NCBI GenBank assembly: GCA_025024175.1
Contig: QCXZ01000041.1
Location: 19,401,786-19,465,785, forward strand
Length of the DNA stretch: 64,000 nt
Reading direction: 5' to 3'
From: Rhyzopertha dominica
Lineage: Eukaryota; Arthropoda; Insecta; Coleoptera; Bostrichidae
A program made the position numbers and the translations under genes. Position 1 is the stretch's first letter. The number at the start of each line of letters is the position of its first letter. The notes under the pieces were generated by a model. The model saw only the letters and a program-made list of their open reading frames with translations, searched no databases and was not told where the DNA came from. Positions 29,001-41,000 of the stretch are shown in pieces.

Positions 29001-32000
29001 AAAGGAGAATTTGGAAAGGAAATTTTGACAGTAAAAAGAGACCTGGAAAGAATGAAAACCCACGGTATGACGTCTTCGCCAGTTATTGGAAATAACAAGA
29101 TAAAACCACCAACTTATGATGGTCACACATCATTTGAGACTTACAAGCTGCAGTTTGAAATGGCAGGAAAGGCAAATAACTGGAGTAATGAAGAAAAGGT
29201 TATGGCTTTGGTGGTAGCTCTACGTGGACCGGCTCTTGATTTACTTCGTACGCTGCCCGAAGCAGAGAAGGGTGATTACCAGAAGCTTACTGCAGCACTG
29301 GAATTGCATTTTGGAGAACAGCACCTACAACAGCTGTTTCGTACCCAGCTGAAGACCCGTAAACAAAAAGTCGGTGAGACCCTGCAAGACTTCGAAGCGG
29401 ACGTAAGGAAACTTATGCATCTGGCATATCCGACAGCCCCAACTGAGCTTGTGGAGGAGCTGGCAACGCGGAGTTTTATCGAAGGTGTAAGAGATGACAC
29501 TGTGAGGAACGCTTTGCTGCTAGCCACTTACACCACTACGAGAGAAGCCCTAGGGAAAGCTTTGGAGATCGAGGCGGCTTACAAGGCTTCAGCTGCCAAC
29601 TGGGGCCAGTGTAAGGTACGTGGAACACAGGTCGAAGAGGAGACCGATTCACTGAAAGCAATCATGCGGGAGTTGAAAGAATTCCTAGCTGCGAATAAAT
29701 CCGCCGGATGTCAGACCTGCTACCGCTGCGGAAAGACCGGGCACTTCAAGAGAGACTGCAGGGTGTCACTTCCTGCAGCGTCAAGAGGAAGCCAGCAGCA
29801 GGAAAACTAAAAACAGTCGGTGTTACGGGGCGCACACCGACTGCCCGAGAAGACAAAGCCCCCAAGATTGTTTCCGTCAACCTGCTACGACACAACAACG
29901 TGGATAGCCTCACAATGATGACAACCGTGAATGGAAAGAAGACGCAAGTGACCGTGGATACTGGAGCTATGGTTTCCATCATAAAGAAGAACATCGCACC
30001 GACAGTGAGACCCCTGATGGAGAAGGTTCTTCTGCGAACAGTGACAGGTGAAACGTCGCCGGCGATAGGTGAAGCTGAGGTTGAAGTGGAACTAGGGCAG
30101 CTTCGTATACGTCACAGGGTATTGGTGGCGGACATTGACGACGATTTCATCATGGGGATGGACCTGATAGGGAAGTACGGACTTGCATATGATCCAGAAG
30201 AGCGGATTCTGAAAATCGGAAACGAGAGCTTCGTGCTAGAAACACCTGGAGGCGAAGCAAGGTGCGTGAGGCTATATGCTAGTGAAACCGTCCGAATAAG
30301 AGGAAGCAGCGAGCAGATCATCAACGCTGCGATGGGGAACGATCTTGGGAGCTGCGTTGGATTAGTAGAACCGACTGAAGACTCACACAAACACTTGTTG
30401 GTTGCAAGAACGCTTATCAAGACCTCCAAGACGGTGCCGGTGAGGATTGCAAACATCGCTCCTGTGGGAACGACAATAAGAAAGGGAGATCTTTTGGCAA
30501 CATGTACTCCCGTAACGAGGATAAACACCTGTGAGGATATGGAAGACACGCAGAAGACGCCAAGAACGCCGGCACAGCTCAACATCGATTTGAAACATCT
30601 TACCAAGGAGGAAGTACGAAGAGCCCGAGAATTTCTACGATGCTATCAACATGTGTTTGCCGAACCGGACACACCAATGGGGAGAACAGACATCGTCCAG
30701 CACAGGATCAATACCGGAGATGCTCAACCTATTCGACAGGCACCTAGGAGACTACCGTTGGCAAGACAAGAACAGGTTGAGAAGATGGTGAAAGAAATGA
30801 CGGAGCAAGGTGTAATCGAGGAGTCCAACAGTCCATGGTCTTCACCAGTGGTTCTTGTCACCAAGAAGGATGGATCGCTCCGATTCTGTGTTGACTACCG
30901 AAAGCTGAACGACATAACGAAGAAGGACAGTTATCCCCTACCCAGAATCGACGACACATTGACCACTCTTTCCGGATCTACATGGTTTTCAACACTGGAT
31001 TTGAAAAGTGGATACTGGCAGGTTGGGATCCATCCAGAAGACAAAGAGAAGACTGCTTTCACCACCAGTTGCGGTCTCTACCAGTTCACGGTAATGCCAT
31101 TTGGCCTCTGCAACGCTCCGGCTACATTTGAGAGACTAATGGAACTGGTATTACGTGGACTCACTTGGAAAACCTGCCTGGTCTACCTGGACGACGTTAT
31201 GGTTATGGGCCGTGATTTTGAAGAGCATTTAAAGAACCTACAAGAAGTATTCGACCGGTTTAGAGCAGCCAACCTGAAGCTGAACCCGAAAAAGTGTGCA
31301 CTTTTCCAGAAGAAAGTGGAATTCCTTGGCCATACGGTTTCTGCGGATGGGATTCAGACCAGTGATGACAAGATCAAGGCAATCCGCGATTGGCCACGTC
31401 CTCGGGATAAGCATGAAGTGAGGAGTTTTCTGGGAATTTGTACGTATTACAGAAGATTTGTGGAAGGGTTCGCTAAAATCGCGGCACCATTACACCAACT
31501 TACGGAACCGAAGACGACTTTTGCATGGAGCCACGTTCATGAGGAAGCCTTCAGGAAGTTGAAGTCAGCCTTGTGCAGTAGTCCAATTTTGGCATACCCC
31601 CGAAGACACGGAAAGTTTATTCTGGATACAGATGCCAGCAAGGTTGGGATTGGAGCTGTACTATCTCAGGTACAGGACGGCGAAGAAAAAGTAATAGAGT
31701 ATTACAGCAAGGTCCTAACTAAGCCTGAGAGGAACTACTGCGTCACGAGAAAAGAACTTTTGGCTATCGTGAAGTCCGTAGACCACTTCCATAAGTACCT
31801 GTACGGACGGGAATTCCTCATAAGGACGGACCATGCAGCATTATCCTGGCTACTACGATTGAAGAACCCGGAGGGACAAGTCGCGAGGTGGATGGAGAGA
31901 CTGCAGCAGTACGACTTCAAAATCCAGCATCGTCCAGGCAGGCATCATAACAACGCTGATGCCTTGTCGAGAAGACCGTGTGGAGAATGCAAACACTGCA

Positions 32001-35000
32001 GGAAGGTGGATGAACGAGAAGGCACGGTGGATATAAGAGCAGTCACTATCACACAAAGCGAGGAGTGGACTGCCGAGAAAGTCAGAACGGCTCAGCAGGA
32101 AGACAGCGACGTGGGTCCCCTCCTGAAATGGAAAGAAGAAAACAGACAACGACCTGGATGGGAAGAGGTGTCTCCAGAAAGTCCGACCCTAAAAGCGATG
32201 TGGGTTCAGTGGGAATCCCTGCGAGTAGAAAATGGCCTGTTGAAGAGAGCGTGGGAGAGCGCCGATGGGAGGAATGTTACCATGCAGTTGGTAGTACCCA
32301 AGGAGTATGTACCTAAGGTTTTGGAAGAGGTACATGGAGGATCATCGGGCGCCCACCTGGGAGTGAACAAAACCTTGGGCAAAGTTCGTGAGCGTTTCTA
32401 CTGGGTACACTGCCGAGAAGATGTGGAAAAGTGGTGCAGGAAATGCTCAACCTGCGCTGCTACCAAAGGACCGACAACACGCCTGAAGGGAAGGATGAAG
32501 CAGTACAATGTTGGAGCACCATTCGAAAGGATTGCGATTGATGTCGCCGGACCATTTCCTACGACCACCAGCAACAACAAGTACATCCTCGTTGCTATGG
32601 ACTACTTCAGCAAGTGGCCAGAAGCCTATGCTATACCCAACCAGGAGGCTTCAACAGTGGCTCAGGTTCTCGTCGATAATTTGGTATGCAGATTTGGAGT
32701 GCCACTGGAACTGCATTCTGACCAAGGAAGAAACTTCGAGTCCAGGGTGTTTCAAGAACTCTGTCACTTGCTGGGTATTACTAAAACCAGAACAACACCG
32801 CTTCACCCGCAATCAGATGGAATGGTCGAGCGATTTAACCGGACAATGGAACAGTTTCTCTCCAAGGTTGTGGAGCGACACCAGACGGACTGGGATAAGC
32901 ATCTTCCTCTGTTTTTGATGGCATATAGAGCGGCCATCCACGAGACTACGGGGCAGACACCGGCGAAAGTAGTTCTAGGAAGAGAACTAAGGTTGCCTTG
33001 CGATTTGGTGTTTGGCTCTGCGGGAACATCCAATGAAGAGGGAGCAACTAGTTACGTCGAAAATCTTCGGGAGTCGCTATTGATAACACACCAGCTGGTG
33101 AGACAGAGAATGAACATTGCGAGCGATCGCATGAAAGCTCGGTACGATGTCAGAGCCAATCCCAGACAGTTCAACGAAGGAGACTTAGTGTGGCTCTACA
33201 ATCCACAAAGGAAGAAGGGGCTTTCACCTAAGTTATCGCCATCCTGGGAAGGACCCTACCGTATAGTGAAAAGGATTAACGATGTAGTTTATAGAATCCA
33301 GCGCAGCCCAAGATCGAAGATGAAGGTGGTACACTTGAATCGTTTAAGTGAGTACCACGGAAATGTTGAGGACTGGAACTGATCGGGACGATCAGTCTTT
33401 AAGGAGGGGGTAGTGCAACGGAGAGTCAGTGGTATCACGGCCCGCTCAACGCCTGTGGGCAGGCAACCCGACGTGCTAGAGTGTTCGAGATTAATCGATG
33501 CGAAAGGCTCTAGTAAAGTCTAGGAAGGTTCGAAATCGAGAGCCTTCGCGAATGTGCCAGACACGCCAAGTAAGTGGGGAGTCTGCGGATATATAAGCGG
33601 CCAGAGACGGAAGTGAGGGGGAGTTAGACAGTCTATGAACGAGCGCGAGTTTTGAAAGTGACGGAAAGTGAGATTTAAGTATTGTAAAGTGATATAAGTA
33701 CAACTGTAGTGTTTTTAAAAGTAGTGTATAGTTGAGTAAAGTTTGTTAATTGTTAAAGTAATTGTGAATAGTGCTTGTTAGTGTTTTAGAACTGTTAAAT
33801 AAAGTGTTTTAAATCAGAAATCCAGAATTTTCGAACCCGAATTCCGTAACATAATGCTCAGTGAATCGCAATACACTTATTAATATTTTGATTATAGATT
33901 TTTATAGATCATTAACGGTAAAACCTTTCACTTTGGAGTCGCCGTGTGGTTTTGTAACGTTCCCAATTAAAAATTTGTGTCCTTGTAAACCATTGGAAAT
34001 GGTGATGTCATGGAAACCCGGTTACGCAGAATCTGTTCCATTTGCTCTCTTTTGTTTGCAGTCAATTTTCTGTATAGCTCGTCTTATTAGTATCCTGAAT
34101 TATCTTATTCCTGGCGTCAATTTTTCCAACCAGCGATTTACTGTCGGTTTCTTTTTATTCACATTTCCAGGTGTTTCGCTTTGGCTGCTTAAATGTTTGT
34201 TGGTAATAGATATTAGATTGGGTTGGGTGAAGTAGAAAATGAGAGCAGCGGTTCAGTCACTTGATACATTCACATTCTCTCTATTGGTTGATAGTATTGT
34301 CCCGATTCAAATTCCTAGCGCGCTGATCCCAGGAACGGCACATGTTATCCTCGGCGTATCCTCTAATCTTTCACTAATAGTTCCTCCAAACAGCCGTCAT
34401 TTCTTGGTAAAAAATATCTCCTCCTTTTCCAGATTCTTCAAGTCGTCGCTGTCGATCTGGATACCGGCAACAACGCCCGGCTCACCTACAAAATCTTGTC
34501 CTCCAACTCTTCATCTTCGACCTCCACGGATGTCTTCGGCGTCTTCCCCAACAGCGGCTGGATCTATCTGCGCAGCGGCTTGGACAGGGAGACTGACGAT
34601 AAGTACACCCTCGTTGTGGCTGCTACAGACAACGGAACACCCTCGGAAACGGCGACGACGCGCGTCACGGTAGCAGTTTTGGATGCAAACGACAACGACC
34701 CGATTTTTTCCCAGGACGCGTACGAGTTCAGTGTGGAGGAAAACTTGGGAAGGGGTGCGGTTGTTGGTGGTGTGCGTGCTAAAGATAGTGATAGTGGGAT
34801 GAATGCGGCGATACGGTACAGTTTGATTCCGGGAAACACCAGCTTCCATATTGATTCTCTGACTGGTAAGTACCTGAATAGCGATGTAGGAACGTAAGCT
34901 TGCGCAGCCTGAGTCAAATTGAAATCTTGGTCTTTTTGGAAGACGACGTTTCGCCCGCTTTTGTAAGAGGCGTCATCAGAACAGGGATATGGAATATGGC

Positions 35001-38000
35001 GCACATTGAACACGAGAAGCACATCAGAACTCAACCCAATCCTCGTTTAGAAGCCTGTTTCCAAAACTGAAACTAACCCAAAAAAGCTCAAGATTTCAAT
35101 GTAGATAGCCTTGTTAGGTTCATGCTAGTAGAATCTTTATTTAAAGAACATACAGTTTTGCTCGGTTATCTGACAAATTGCAATGTATATAAATATTCTT
35201 CCTGTTATTAAATTTCACTACATGATGAAGTGGCACAATATGTTTCTTCGTCTAGAGTAATTTAATTGGGAATTCAACCCCATGGGGTAGTTACATTAAA
35301 AGAATATATGATGAATTTGCAAATTTCAATACGGTGCTCATAAAAAAAAAACATTAAGGGGACATTTCAGAAGTTGTCGAATATACTGCATAAAAAGGTT
35401 AATAAAATCCTAACTTTTCTTGATAAGTACCGTTAATAGTTGAAGAAACACATTTAATTTTAATGCATTAGGTTATCTTAAATAATAATGATTTATCAAT
35501 ATTAAGATGCGCTCTAGCGAACACCCTGCACAATAATACGTTTCATTTGTAGATGTGGCAATTGAGTACTATATAACACAATTAATAATTATAATTTGTA
35601 ACAAAAAAAAGCATTTCACTTAACTTCATCGCTTAGTGTGGTAAAGTAGATAAAGTCATAAGCTTTAAGGCGTGTCCTGTAAATTCAACTACTACCTGCT
35701 TTGTAGTTTTTCTCAACAAATGTTACAAATTCGAAGTTTGTATCCACTTTATTAAAACTGAAGCTAAAGCTTAATAACAAGCGATCTTCCGTACTAGTAC
35801 CTACCATACAAAATTAAGAATTTAACACCTTCGCTAGTTCTGATTAAAATGAGTTAAAACTTGATGTCCTGTTAGTTTTGTTACTCAAGTCTTAGTTTAT
35901 CCAAATTGTTTCCTTCGCATGGACTAGTTTTAATATATATGTTTTTCTAAGAGAAACAGTAAAACTGCATCAAATCTCCTTCTAATTTGTGATTATATTT
36001 TTGTTCGCATTAACACTTTAGGAAATTGCACAAGAAATGTATATTTATTAACCTTACTACTTACCTATGATACTTTTTCCCAAATAGTGAGACTCGTCAA
36101 ATAAGTTAGATTCCATCTATTCCTAAGTGACATCTACTTTAATCTGAAAAAATATTAGTTAGTGTAGAAAATTTACAGTGTAACTTTGAGGAGCATGGTT
36201 GGACGTATATCTCAGCCAACATTTTCTTCTTGATATGTGATTTTTAAAGGTATTTGCACTTATTTATTGAAGTCAACTTCGGTTTATTCAAGAACTAATT
36301 AAAAATGAGAGTTTGTTAACCTACGAACTACAACTACATAACAAACCCTGATTCTTAATTAGTTTTTCCTACAGTAGTTCAGAGTTCGAACCAACATGGT
36401 CCTTATTCATTTTGAATAATTGGTGAATAAAGGCTGTATCGTTATACTGCTCCAAACCGATAACTGATTGTTGTTTCGCTATAAAAGGTACTTAATACCC
36501 TCCTACCTTAGATATAAAGTTCAAATGCAACGTAAGTCTGCTGCGTATAATTTTGATGTATACCGTCGCTACGGATCTATTGAGATATCATCTCATTTAA
36601 CGACCTTTGTATTACATGTAAAACTACTACATTAAACTAGCTCCTACCAGCGTCTTGATGTTGTAACTGCGCTAAGGCAACAATAAATATAATAAATAGT
36701 TTCTTACACAAATTTCTACGCTTAAAACATATCACTATAAAATCATCTTCGTCAAACATGTCGTGTATAACTCTTAGTAAGAGTGCTATCACTTCAATGC
36801 AGTGTAATAGATAGTATCATCGAGGCATAATTAGCTTTATATAAAGAAGAGATTATCCTACCGATATGTCAACCTATTCTATAGACATATATTAATTACA
36901 TTGATTAATTACGTATGTTGAAGTCGAAATCTTTTTCAAAAGGTGTAAGGTTTTGTCTTCCACTGCTGCTGATAAAAGTTTTGAATTTATTAGAAATTCC
37001 AAAGTAAAAAAAAACTGTACAAGTATTGCGACTCAAAGTAACACCTTTGTTTTTGATACAAAACGAAAACAATCCTATAAATAAGTTTCATGATGTACCT
37101 GATAGCAGGTTGAGAACAAATTGTAATCTACAAAATATGTTTTCACAATATCTCAGGTATTTCGGTTATACTTAATAAAATCAATAGTGAATGAAAAAGT
37201 AGGAAGTTTGGATTAACGATTTGGACCTGGACCGGCTCTCCTCAAACTAATGGCAATGTCGTGTACCCCCTCTTATACAAATGTTTGCACACAAAGACGT
37301 TTTTATAATGCCGCAGATGTGGCATTCAAATAGCGTTAATGGAATACAAATACGCCTGAGTACGGGCATGCACTGACCGTCGCCATTGTTAATCCGACTT
37401 ATTAATGCGTAAATCGGGAAACCGCATGACGGTAATGGAGAAATTTGCGACCGCCCAGGTAACTAAATGATCTATTCTTGTATGCGTAAACCGGCAGGAA
37501 GGTAGTTGATTTAAATAATTAAGTATCGGGTAAACGCTGTACATAGTCAGTATTTTGCTTAAATTTTGTGTTTAAAATTATCTACTGAGATAATAGTAAC
37601 TAACTATTACCGCATCTGTCAATAACAATAGACCATCATTATCTTCTGTTACGAAAATCTTGTCATCTGCATTGTACCTACTCGTTATATGTTAGTTGCG
37701 TTCTTTCGAGCTCTTGTCATCTTCATGTAGGCCTCCCTTGGTTGAATTTTTTCCTTTTATTTTTTTACCCTTCTTCTTCGGCAAACGCATCAAGATCCCT
37801 TGTTAAGTTAGGCCACTGGCCATGTAAATTATGCAAATAATTGGCAATAAAGAAATCTAATACGCTTCTAATGTATACATTTGTGATAGTAATTGGCACA
37901 GGTGGGCGTCATTCACTATTATGAGAAAGATTGGCGTAATTTGATGAATTTAAACTTTTGCCTGCTTTCTATCGCTGGAGCCTCCTGGTCTTTCTTCGCT

Positions 38001-41000
38001 TTTTTAATACGTAAATTTCTTGCACCTTGCTAACGCAGTTTAATAAAACCCTTTTTTTAGTAAAGTTTCATGTTAATCATTTTTAAGAAAGTAGTCTTAG
38101 ACATAATCATCTTCAGTGTAAATTGCTTAATTACATCGTGTTGAATGTCCTACATTATTTTCAATATACACGAAACAAGTCAAGCACTTATGTGACTTCT
38201 ATACCAATTAACTATTTATATCCTTCTAGTTATTCGTATTTCATCATTATGTGGCAGGAAGAACTACTTGTAAGTTGCAACATACTAATTCTTCAAGATA
38301 TCCTTCGAGAGTTTCCAGCGTACATCGTTCCTGAAAATTCTCGTCTTTCTCTGTCCCCTGTCCTTGGGAGGCGATATTATATGAAGGAAAGCTTTGTTTT
38401 TACTAGGATNGGTACAGAANCCAGATTCGTAACAAAGAAAGTAAGATTTCTACTTGATCATCGGTGTCCCTTACTAAAGGTTATTCCAAATTAGAAACCT
38501 AATGATTGAAACTTGCAGAGTATTGAACTTGGTTTCGGATGAGTACCGAATAAATTCTTATTTTAATCAAAAATACAAAACTGTCACTGTATTTTCACAT
38601 ATACTATATACTCGTATGAGCTGACTAATTAGTATTAATAAATTAATTTTAATTATCTTTCAAATCAAAATACAAGTACAATAACACTCATACAAAATAT
38701 TTCCAACTTGCTATAGGTAGTATTCAAAATCCACATCGCAATAAAGTTCGCGGTCTAATAGGGAAATGGGAATATTTGTGTAAGACAGTTTCTGCAGTTA
38801 GAATACCTGATTTCTTGTAACTACAAGTCCCTTTGCTGTCTTTTTGCACCCACAAGATATGTAATAAGTAAAGCCTGAGGGGCTGGATTTTTGTTAAACA
38901 TTGTAAATTGACTCCTGGTTCATATCGAACCTCAATCCGCAGGGTTTTTTTTTCTTGATCTTCGAGGAAAACTTGACAAAGATCTTGATACCAGAATACA
39001 TCCCAAGTGTTGTCGTGGTATTGTCTCTACCATATACAAAAATCAAACCACTCACCTGCTTGAAAAAGTGGAAATTCCAATCAAAATGGAAATATAGTCG
39101 TTAACAGGTGATTACAGCTTTAATTTTGGAGATCGTTGACGGAAATTAGATTTAATGATTTCCCTCTTTTCTAATAAATGTTTTTTTTCCAGAGGAAGCG
39201 AGTTGTAGAAGTTGTAATAAAAAAACAAAGAAAGTACGAAATGTTCGGTGCTTTCTTGCTATAACCTGGTTCCAATAGGTTTTTGAAATTTGCAAACTTA
39301 GTTTTACTTTTGCACAACCGAGTAAATACAGCAATTTGACTCAATGCATGGATTATTTTTGGAGAATGCGCACAAGTTACACAACATTTTTGTCCCAATT
39401 AATATTCTACTATACTTGTGATGTTACCTTCGTGTTTTATATCTTTTCCACATTCGTAGTTCCTGTTACATACTTAAGTATCGGAGGGAATCGTAATCCT
39501 CGTTGCATTCCAAGGCTCTACAGAAAGTAATAATTGGATTAACCTGTACGTCATGAGGTTAATCTTCCGACAAATTACCCGACAACCATTATGTACAGCA
39601 CTCATTCCTGCTAGAGCTGTCCATCACCCTCTGCCTTGATAGTAAAATAGGCTTTTTAAGCACTTCTGGCTTGGGCTATATGTTAAAACAAGAATGTTTC
39701 ATAAATCGTGTAGTTAGTAGGTGTAATTTACTTCACTGCGCCGCGGCCTCTGAAATTCGGTTATTACGATTTAAAATTAACGCTAACCATCTTTACTGAT
39801 CAACCTTAGATCACAAAGAACCTAGTAATTTAAATTCTTGCATATGAAAGATTCGGCGAAAGGTCAAAATTACTATAGCTTTTCGTAACGGGATTTTTGC
39901 AAGGTAACGATCAAAACGATACCCGATATTAGAAGGCGTTCGCTCACTAAATGTCAAGCGAACTGTTAAAAGTGCAAGGAAAAATAAGATCGAATCGGGC
40001 GGCTTTCTGGTCCTATTCTTCCAAAATTAGTTTCTTAAGAGGACACCTGCAAGTTGAAAACACTATAGAAGAACAGCCAAGATATGTTTTTAATATATTA
40101 AATTGATAATCTGCAACAAATTACAAAAGCTAATAAGATCGTTGAAATTGACGGCTATTTGTAAATGAACTTTAGCATGAATACTTCTTAAACCCGCCTG
40201 TAAATCTTGAATCTCTTGATCGCAGAAGTTATTGTTTAAGTAGCTTGTTGATCTGTTATCTATCACGTTTACAATAGCTCTTGTCCAAAGTTATTATCCC
40301 ACCCAGGTCCATTTCATTGAGACTTTACTATCGTTAAATGATAATCCCTTTTAAACTTTGTTCATTATTTATACTATTTTTATATGGGACTTTTCGTTAT
40401 CTCTACTAAACATCAATATTTTGCAGTGAATTAGATACAAACGAATTATTCGCATGTGTGTTCATACACTCAAAAGCCAGATAATTGTTAACCTTTGAGA
40501 TTAAAATAAAGATATAGCAAGTGTCTATACATCAGGAAGCCACTCTTACGTGTATCTTTAAACTGATACTAACAGTCCGATAAAACTCTTACTCATAGCA
40601 GTCCTTTCATACTATTTCGCATATACTCTTGGAAATAGAAATATTCATTGACAAAGATATGAAACAGTGACATTTATGTTTGATTTTTATACGCATTTGT
40701 AAAAAAACTGTGAAAAGGCGAGAATGTATTCAGCCAAAAAACACAATTGGCAACTTTTGTCACTGTGAAATCTGGAAGGTACTTATACTTTGCTCGGTAC
40801 TTACGTAGATGCGCGAATCGGGACCGTAGTACACAAATTTCGTCAAAATGTCTCAAATTTGTTGTTTCACAGCAGCTATAGCATTTTACTGTTATTATTT
40901 ACTGGCTTCCTTTGTCCTTCATTTTTCCTTCCATTAGATTCTGCTGTAGTAGCAGGCTTGAGTAATAATTAAGGCACTCCTATTAAAGGAGTTGTAGGTG

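Larger units (their letters stand above)
28081..33851 (+). mobile_element. Complete Ty3/gypsy LTR retrotransposon, sense to ds
   Basis: The 5771-bp element has two 438-bp LTRs (28081-28518, 33414-33851) that start TG, end CA and look identical to the eye, with no length difference. TAAT at 28077-28080 and 33852-33855 is the 4-bp target duplication. Order inside is primer-binding site, gag, pol (protease, reverse transcriptase, RNase H, integrase) and polypurine tract, with no env: only 31 bases separate the pol stop from the 3' LTR. Pol order with integrase last places it in Ty3/gypsy rather than Ty1/copia. Both reading frames are open, so it is a recent and potentially autonomous insertion. 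The clade within gypsy is not determined. Confidence 0.95.
27504..34432 (+). other. ds intron carrying the gypsy retrotransposon
   Basis: GT-AG intron of 6929 bp, of which 5771 bp is the LTR retrotransposon at 28081-33851. Without the insert and its 4-bp duplication the intron would be about 1.15 kb. Bases 27630-27920 hold three degenerate copies of a short repeat. Bases 33856-34432 are AT-rich with no recognisable gene. Confidence 0.88.

Noticed and set aside
30112..30606. 164-codon minus-strand frame inside gypsy pol, and similar antisense frames in gag and ds exons
   Set aside because: They are shadows of well-supported coding sequence on the opposite strand.
33383..33413. Possible env gene of the gypsy element
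   Set aside because: Only 31 bases lie between the pol stop and the 3' LTR, so there is no room for one.
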